Shown: positions 57,565-64,000 of the stretch, piece after piece
Layout: every line of letters begins with the position of its first letter
Numbering within the stretch: position 1 is the first letter of the stretch
DNA from: Dipteronia dyeriana
Taxonomy: Eukaryota; Streptophyta; Magnoliopsida; Sapindales; Sapindaceae
Assembly (NCBI GenBank): GCA_032871835.1
Contig: CM065297.1
Location: 42,037,098 to 42,101,097 of the forward strand
Length of the DNA stretch: 64,000 nucleotides
Direction of reading: 5' to 3'
Made by a program: the position numbers and the translations under genes
Notes under the pieces: model-generated
What the model was told of the DNA's origin: nothing
Database searches by the model: none
Seen by the model: the letters and a program-made list of their open reading frames with translations, nothing else

Positions 57565-58362
57565 GCTTATGCTTATTTATACATAGTCCAACTAGGTTAA
57601 ACTCGTAACTCTCCCGCCTTTATTTTCTGAATCAAATCCCTCCATATAGGGTACGATATGCCTCTTAAATGTCATGACTTTGGCTTAAATAACGGATTCA
57701 AGAATATCTTAGATGGAGATAAGTTTGTTTCCTCTTTAGACTCAATCACTTGCCCTACAGGTACGCAGTGTTTTAATGTAATTTGGAGAGTTAAGGTGAT
57801 CACGTGTATTACCTTGGTGAGATACATCATGGAGGTTCTCGAATATGGCGCTTACTATTTCCAATAGCAAGGTAGATCAGTATTCTCATCTTGATATTAG
57901 GAGATCGATCGGACCTTTCCAAGTCCCTTTTAGAGCTTGAAATAAACATGTTAGCGATGATGGAGCTTCTATGAGCTTTCTCCAACCTATATAGTAGATT
58001 TTCTTCCTCCCTCGGTGAGACAGAGCGATAATGTAGTACGGGCTTGATGCCTTATAGGTCTCTCTCTGCGTCTAGAAAGGGTGGCGAGCATCTGGGGAGG
58101 TTGCGATGTAATTTAAACCTCAGGGAGCTGGGGTATCTGTCTTGCCTTGGGTCCTTATTTCGGTGTAAGGAGCTCAATTTGATCATGTCGGGCCTCACCT
58201 GGGGTGTTCCCAGGGCACAACGACCTTTCCTCACTTTTATAGGGTCGTCCAATAGCTCGACCCCAGGAACCTCGATACCATGCTAGGTAATCTCATATTT
58301 GGACCCTGGCTAGGAGAGTGAAAAATTTTCCTTTGGTCCCTAGCCCAATTTGGCTATTAACG
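57545..58362 (-). mobile_element. G2 5' LTR, truncated
   Basis: Minus strand from TTAATAGCCAAATTGGGC (58362; terminal base changed) to the polypyrimidine block TTCTTTTCTTTTTCTCG (plus), aligning with 47060-47880. The 3' ~350 bp is missing. Confidence 0.8.
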
Positions 58363-58422
58363 AAATCTATTCACTCTCCCTAGTTTAGCCTAAGGCAATT
58401 TGACCGTGTTTGTACATTTTCA
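58363..58422 (+). mobile_element. P1 3' LTR, segment 4 of 4
   Basis: After the G2 TSD (AAATC, 58363-58367): TATTCACTCTCCCTAG, TTTAGCCTAAGGC and CCGTGTTTGTACATTTTCA, the family 3' terminus. Adding the four segments gives about 2.56 kb, matching M1 (2.5 kb). Confidence 0.85.
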
Positions 58423-58494
58423 GACCAATCTTCAATTTGTAAGTTTTAGTATCTATATACGTATTTTGACATAGAATTTTCCAAAGGGGGAGAT
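58423..58494 (+). mobile_element. P2: internal remnant with polypurine tract
   Basis: 72 bp beginning GACCAATCTTC and ending CCAAAGGGGGAGAT, collinear with 17638-17710 of P1. So P1 inserted into a relative, 72 bp upstream of its LTR. GACCA (58423-58427) should be the P1 TSD. Confidence 0.8.
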
Positions 58495-59229
58495 TGTTAG
58501 GTTCTTGAGTCTTGTGTTTGTTTAATTCCATATTAAAACAACATTTCATTTGTATTGATTAGTTTTCTAAGTATCCAGGTTTATCAAGCTTCAAGGAGGA
58601 TTGGACAACAAATCAAGCAAGGTTAAAGTCTTGAAAGAGGAACGGGATGCATTGCTTAATAAATGTTTAACAAGACCCTATTACTCTTACAAGGCTTAGG
58701 TGCACACACATACATTGCATCCATATGTGCCCCTGTATCATTGTGCCAAATTCATATTACACATACACACACTTATTAAAGTACGCATATACATTAGATT
58801 TAATTTGACAATTTTTGAGAAATTGCATGTTCTAGGACTATATCTAAGAAATAGCATACTTGTGTGTTCTTGTATTTATTTGTTTATATTTCATGGTATT
58901 GGACTTGAATTTTTGCTTATTTAATTCCTCATTGATTTTTGGTTATTTCAGTTACTCATTAAGTTTCAAGTTCCAATTAGGAAGTTACGTAACTTTCCCT
59001 GTCTTTAACGTACATGGTTTTCATCCTTGTGTATCAAGTTGATTCTATAATTTTATGTGAAAGTTTTGTTGATGTCCTTGTGCCTGAGAGAATCATGGTT
59101 GGTAATCCAATGATGGATTCTAATTCGAAGTGCGCGAGAGGAGTTGAAGTGGTCAGAATAGGGCCATTACACCTCTCCATGTGGATGGGCATTGCCCCAC
59201 AGGAAGAGATGTCGTCTACCCCCGTGGAG

Positions 59230-59239
59230 GCCACGTGCC
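59230..59239. promoter_or_regulatory. G-box in P2 U3
   Basis: GCCACGTGCC, about 65 bp upstream of the TATA-like sequence. Confidence 0.5.
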
Positions 59240-60044
59240 TCCACTTGTTGCAAAGGTGGAACCTCTTGATTGTCCCTTCAAACTTGTCTTTAGTTTCCCT
59301 CATTTAAATATCCTTTTTCCCTCTCATTCTATTCTAAAAAAAAGCTGAAAAACAATTGTGTAGAATTTTATCTCAAATGTTTTCATCTTCCAAACACCAT
59401 AACTTTCTCATTTGAACTTCGATTCAAGTGATTCAAATTAGAGATTGTTTGTCTATCATTCATAAATTATCTCAAAGAAAATTTGAGAACATTTGATCAC
59501 ATTTTTAGATGGTTCTACAATAAAAAATAGACTGCACAGTTTTTCTTAAGGTATTGAATCTTCTCTTGAGTTTTGTTTTTAAAAGTGTTCAATTACATTG
59601 GGTTTTCTTCTTCAATACATGTATGTATGTTGTATAAATTTTTATTAGAGTTTTAGAATCTATTAAATCTATATTGAACTTGATTAGAACCTTTCATGTT
59701 GAGTTAGGTTTTTTAAAAACCTATTTTTTCACATGCTTATGTTTTGTATTGTGCTAGATTTCTATCTAGGACTATTTTTGACTTTAATTGATTGATTTTG
59801 GTAAGTGATAGTCTCTACTTGTTCTAGGTCTCATTAATTACTATATTCATGATTTTCACAATTTCTTGTATATATAGAGGTTAATAGGTTTGTATTGAAT
59901 ACGTTGTGAAAATATGCCATATATTTCCTGTTAGAACTTTTGTTTATCATGTCTTGTGAATCTAGCAGGATTTTTCTTTGATAGTAAATCTTGAATTTGT
60001 GCTCAAATGTATATGATTGATTCAAGGTTTAGTAACAAGATTAA

Positions 60045-60789
60045 GGCTCAGTTTGGTATTGCTTCCTCAGCTGTTTTTGGGGTCAAAAGTGATTCTGGAC
60101 CTAAGACAGGGTGTTTGGTAAAATCTCGGGGAAGTGCTTTTGGTCACTTTTAGCTTCTCCTAACTGAGTTTTTGAGAAGCTACAAATACGTGCTTTTGGA
60201 TTTTGGCTTCTTCTTTTAGAAAACGTGTTAAAGTGATATTAAATGAAATTTTACTAACTTTTCAACTTTGTACTTGCCTTTAACGAAATTTAACAAAAAA
60301 AATTGGACTAATATTTTTGTAAAAAAAATGTTGTCATAACTGTATAAAAAATTTGGGATAATTGATTCAATGACGTAGAATAAAAATGAAATAAAAAAAA
60401 TAAAGTAGAATAAAATAAAGAAATAAAGAAATAAAGAAATGAGGCTAATTAATTAAATAAAGTAGAATAAAAATTGGGACTAATTAATTCAATAAAGTAT
60501 CATAATTATATAACACTTAACACTAAACACCAATAAACAAGAAAAATCTAAAGTATATCACATTAGTACCATTTAGATGTCTATGTCCTTTTGGTAATTT
60601 TACACACTCACAACACTTTTTATTTCAGTTTACCAAACACATTGAAATTGCTTTTAGTTCTCACATCACTTTTGAAAATCAGTTTACCAAACACTGAGCT
60701 GATTCTTCCCACAGCAATTCCAAAAGCAATTCCTCCCATAGCAATTTCAAAAACACTTCTCCCACATCACAGCAATGCCAAACTGAGCC
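60045..60789. mobile_element. Tourist-like MITE in P2 LTR
   Basis: 745 bp with terminal inverted repeats GGCTCAGTTTGGTATTGC and GCAATGCCAAACTGAGCC, flanked by TAA (60042-60044, 60790-60792). TIR type and 3-bp TAA duplication fit PIF/Harbinger-related MITEs. AT-rich inside, with subterminal AGTTTACCAAACAC-type repeats and no transposase frame. Confidence 0.85.
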
Positions 60790-60969
60790 TAAATCTGAAA
60801 TTAAATGTGTTTTGGTGTTTCACATATTCTAGAATTTTTATTCATGCATACTAACTGGATAATTTTGATTTGTGAACTTTAATCCATATGTCTAGTTCTC
60901 ATAAGATGTGTTGATCATCATATTCTTTGTTACGGACTTGTTTGCGTATTACGTTCATGATCACTTAAA

Positions 60970-61160
60970 AGTCCTTGTAAAAGATGTGGAAGTCTTGGCT
61001 AAGATTGGGTTTATCTGGATTCTAAGCATGGAGACTTAACTACGATTCGGGTTCATCCGAATAGTTAAGAGTAGAAGTCTTGGCTAGGATCGGGGTGATC
61101 CAGATAGCTATGCATGAAGTCTTGACTAGGATTAGGGTGATCCATATAGTCAAGGTAGAA
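60970..61160 (+). repeat. Degenerate ~42-bp repeat array in P2 LTR
   Basis: GAAGTCTTGGCTA, GGAGACTTAACTA and GAAGTCTTGACTA words with GGATYRGGGTGATCC-type cores, at the same LTR place as the L1 array. Confidence 0.7.
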
Positions 61161-61691
61161 GGCAACTCTTTCATTTGATAGGATATAACGGTGGCTCTAA
61201 AGGTGTATCGGTCACTTGAGAGAATGTACTTTTATCTTACTAGTAGAAGTTGTTTTACCGGTGGTTGTGGATTCAACCAGTGGATGTTTCCTCTACTGAG
61301 GTTTTACCACGTAAAAATCATGTGTTAATTTTCTCTATCCTTATCTCTTTGATATTTGTATATTTGTTGATAAATATCTTGTTTAGTATCGTTGTAATTG
61401 ATATTCATATTCAATCAAGTTTTATATACAAAAAACTTGTGTTTAATAAGCCTATATACAAAGTGAAATTGTTTCACATGTAAATTGTTTTCTACATTCA
61501 TTTTTTGTTGACTAGGCATATCCCTTATTGAACTACATATGCATACCTTTGCTTAGTAAATTGTGATACAAGCTATCTAGAAAGACAAACTTGTGTTTGT
61601 TCCAAGGGATAGAAAAAAGGTGTAAAAACCTATTCACCCCTCCCCCCCTCCAGGTTAGCTTAAGGCAAATTAACCGTGTTGTGTATTTTCA

Positions 61692-62480
61692 TTGGTACCA
61701 CTTCTTAGAAACTTCTTAAATTTTCTAACCATTAAAGCCATTTCTTCATTCTCATCATCAATATCCTCTTCAATGGCCTTGAGAGCGATACCGTTGCTTT
61801 TGGCTTCAAGCACATCTCATAAGTTTGGAGAGATCCAAGCAATTCGTTAGTGCTTAAGCAATCAACATCGTTGCTTTCTTCTATAGCCGTAACCTTGGCC
61901 TTGAGCCTCTTTGGAAGAGATCTTAGAATTTTTCAATTAAGATGCTCTCTTAAGATTGGCACTCCAAGTGGCTGGCATTGGTTAGCCATATTAAGAAGCC
62001 TAAATTGGAAGTCTTCAAACTTGTCTTCATTACATATTTGCAAGCTTTTGAATTGTGATGTCAACATTTTAAGCCTAGATTTTCTCACTGGCAAGGTACC
62101 CTCATTTTTAACATGAAGAGTTTCCCAAGCCTCCTTGTCATATTCAAGAATTTTAATGTAGGAAAATTGATGCCCATCAACTTCTCCAAAAATGGCCATC
62201 ATGTCTTGGTGGTGCCATTTAGTAACTTCAAATTCATTAGCCGTCCATTGACTTCTCGGCTTGGGAATTTTGGTTCCATCATTTAAAAGCTTACTAGGAG
62301 GTGTGTAACCTTCCTCCACAACCATCCATGCTCTCTCATCAATAGAACGAATATAAGCTTTCATCCTTAACTTTTAAAACCCATAGTTATGTCCTCTTAG
62401 TAATGGTGGCCTTGTGTTTAAAGCTCCTTCCACTATTATCTCTTCTTGAAGCACCATAGATTGAAAGCTTTACAAATCAT
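61692..62480 (-). pseudogene. M2: gag fragment of a minus-strand SIRE-like element
   Basis: From ATG at 62457 the minus strand reads EGALNTRPPLLRGHNYGF, stop, KLRMKAYIRSIDERAWMVVE, WTANEFEVTKWHHQDMMAIF, LQICNEDKFEDFQFRLLNMA, CLSTNELLGSLQTYEM. It is collinear with M1 gag (12256-11500). It is cut at 61692 by P2 and ends upstream at 62480, where C2 sequence begins before any PBS or LTR. Stops at about 62374 and 61930 show decay. Confidence 0.85.
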
Positions 62481-63463
62481 TAGGAGTAGATAGAATGAAC
62501 TTATGGTTTTTCTAACTTGCAACAACAACCCAATTTTCCTTTTCAATTTGACATAATTATCATTAGTTTAAGTATTGTCTTTTAAGATATTTGATTAGTG
62601 ATGGGGTCATGATTTCTTTTTAATAACGAAAATTATATAAGTAAACAATCATTATAAAGTACTTTCGAACATTTATCTTGAATTAAATAAAATAATTCAA
62701 TCGTAAAAATTCAACGGTGATTCAACACTCATAATTGTCACGCCTCCTTTAGGAGTTCGCACCATTTACTAGTTGGACTAGGTCCCACCTAATTGTTAAC
62801 ATAACAACTAAAGTTTTCAATTTTAGCCTTCTGATTTTACTAACAAGAACTCTTGAGGGGATATTAATAAACTCACATTGAGTGTGTTACCAAGTAATCA
62901 CCTTCAATATATTCCATCACGAATATCCCTCCTTTGGGAGTAGATATCGTTTGGGTTAAATGTCTAGTCTATCCTTCTAAGGAAGTATCTTGCTAAATTC
63001 CATTCTTGAATACCACTTGGGGGTTATTACATGAAACATAAATCTTAACTAAACTTGGAGGCCATAGGAGTTCCAAAACACCTTCTCCCACTCAATTGTT
63101 TAAGGTGTGTGATCAAATTCCAAGGAATGATTTACCAAGTTATCTATATGCCAATTAGATACCTAAACCATTCAATGCATGTTCATACCAAATGAGATAT
63201 ATGAGTAGCACTCTTACTCTATATGACATGTTATCAAACAATGACAAACATTGCAATATTTACAAAAATATAAATAGCTACAATTTTAGTCCATCCTAGA
63301 AAAGCAAGTAAATTACATATGACTTGGAATACAAAAAAATCATTTCTTGGCGAACAAGTCTTCATGCGACCTTCATAATTTGGACTCCCGCGGCTGCCTC
63401 CCATGGGTGTGCGCATCCCACAACCCTATAAAGGGCTGCCATGTGCATCCCATGGTTTCTATA

Positions 63464-63482
63464 GGGCTGCCATGCGCAGCCC
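63464..63482 (-). promoter_or_regulatory. Leader hairpin of C2
   Basis: GGGCTGC-CATGC-GCAGCCC, perfect. The upstream partner at 63433-63451 has a base change in one arm. Confidence 0.6.
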
Positions 63483-63817
63483 ATACCACAACAATCGTGG
63501 CCACGTGCTCTTCGCACGCATGTTTGTTGCTATGGCTCGGACGGTCCCAAACTTGTTCTGGTTGCTTCCAATTCTTCAAAACTTCGAGTCTTTGATACTT
63601 GAATGTATTACAGAAGAATTTTAAATAAATAAAAACTGCAGTTTTTTATTATTATTATTACAATATAGTGCAGTTTTTTTTATTACAATAACAAAAAAAA
63701 ACTTAGTAACTACCAAGAAGGAAATTATGGCGATGATAGGCCACCCTTCTTATTACAATCCCAAAACAAAAATACATTGAAATTCTAGGACCAAAATTGA
63801 GCAACAACAAACCACAT

Positions 63818-63852
63818 ATAAAACGTATATATATATATATATATATATATAC
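63818..63852. repeat. (AT)n microsatellite in C2 leader
   Basis: AT dinucleotide run at the same leader position as 36905-36950 of C1. Confidence 0.9.
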
Positions 63853-63965
63853 ATTCCAATGTAAATATATATGCAAATACCTAAAGTGTCATCTCTTTCT
63901 AAAACATGCATATATACAATAAAAAAAAGATTCACGTGCACATACATCAATTAATCAAGGGTACA

Positions 63966-63983
63966 ACCAGGCTCTGATACCAA
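63966..63983 (-). promoter_or_regulatory. C2 primer-binding site (initiator tRNA-Met)
   Basis: Minus strand TTGGTATCAGAGCCTGGT, one base before the LTR edge. Confidence 0.9.
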
Positions 63984-64000
63984 TTGTAGGAAATTCGCAC

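Larger units (their letters stand above)
46697..58362 (-). mobile_element. G2: Tat-type Ty3/gypsy element inserted in the P1 LTR
   Basis: Minus-strand order: 5' LTR truncated at its 3' end (58362 to about 57545), gag, protease, RT, RNase H, second RNase H, integrase, a tandem array, an LTR-like segment (52289-51203), an antisense ORF (plus strand, about 48300-50767) and a 3' LTR (47880-46697). TSD AAACC/AAATC with one change. LTRs differ at roughly one base in eight by eye, so G2 is much older than G1. Every gene is broken. Confidence 0.85.
58495..61691 (+). mobile_element. P2 3' LTR
   Basis: TGTTAGGTTCTTGAG to GTGTATTTTCA, 3197 bp, or 2449 bp without the MITE and its TSD. G-box CACGTG 59232-59237, TATA-like CATTTAAATATCC near 59300, repeat array 60970-61160, stem-loop box 61282-61314 (stem CCTC 61290-61293, loop TACT, stem GAGG 61298-61301). 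Position 61692 continues a minus-strand gag, so this is the right edge of the P2 insertion. Confidence 0.88.
62481..64000 (-). mobile_element. C2: second copy of the C1 family (gag start, leader, PBS, LTR edge)
   Basis: Collinear with 35560-37105 of C1 on the minus strand: gag start (NDNYVKLKRKIGLLL, decayed), leader with SSR and hairpins, PBS and 16 bp of LTR (TGTAGGAAATT.., 63985-64000). Rough identity 85-90 percent by eye. The 5' LTR continues right of the window. Confidence 0.85.

Noticed and set aside
61692..61705. TTGGTACCA as a primer-binding site of P2
   Set aside because: The following bases match the minus-strand gag of M1 (11505 onward), so this is target sequence next to a 3' LTR.

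Overview
This window reads as nuclear DNA of a flowering plant, most likely from a gene-poor, repeat-rich (for example pericentromeric) region. It is AT-rich and I could attribute no stretch to a host gene, rRNA or tRNA gene. Essentially all of it can be assigned to LTR retrotransposons inserted into one another, plus one MITE and two solo LTRs. Species cannot be named from the sequence; long-LTR Ty1/copia elements of the SIRE/Maximus type together with Tat- and Athila-type Ty3/gypsy elements point to an angiosperm, probably a eudicot.

Layout, with working names. L1 = plus-strand 3' LTR of a SIRE-like copia (1-3591), carrying solo LTR S1 (1752-3302). A1 = Athila-like gypsy, minus (3592-5690: gag piece, PBS, 5' LTR). 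M1 = SIRE-like copia, minus (5691-14875: env-like ORF split by solo LTR S2 at 6251-8124, post-pol region, gag, PBS, 5' LTR; pol is absent). P1 = SIRE-like copia, plus (14876-17710 internal with env-like ORF and polypurine tract; its 3' LTR runs 17711-58422 but is split by three insertions). Those insertions are C1, a complete minus-strand copia (17935-39254) itself split by G1, a complete plus-strand Tat-type gypsy (23158-34920); N1, an internally deleted SIRE-like element, minus (40361-45513); and G2, a Tat-type gypsy, minus (46697-58362). P2 = the last 72 bp of internal region and 3' LTR of another plus SIRE-like element (58423-61691) with a Tourist-like MITE (60045-60789). M2 = minus-strand SIRE-like gag piece (61692-62480). 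C2 = second copy of the C1 family, minus (62481-64000, gag start, leader, PBS, first bases of LTR).

The simplest history is a nest up to seven deep: S1 in L1 in A1 in M1 in P1 in P2 in M2. The window shows only the right half of that nest, so the left halves of L1, A1, M1, P1 and P2 should lie beyond position 1. Insertions that lie wholly inside the window have matching target-site duplications: S1 GAACT, S2 ATAAG, G1 ACTCT, N1 TTTAA, the MITE TAA, and slightly decayed pairs for C1 (GTATC/ATATC) and G2 (AAACC/AAATC).

No element has intact coding capacity. C1 and G2 have lost catalytic residues, G1 lacks the protease core and has stops and frameshifts, M1 lacks pol. G1 looks youngest by its LTR pair (about 2-3 percent different by eye). 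Points worth a second look are a stem-loop just 5' of a TTTACCACGTAA box that is maintained with compensatory stem changes in both copia and gypsy LTRs, the spliced antisense ORF of the two Tat elements, an LTR-like segment inside G2, twin hairpins in the C1/C2 leader, an internal polypurine-like tract ahead of the env-like ORF, and 42/43-bp repeat arrays in the SIRE-like LTRs. I did not find a novel host system.
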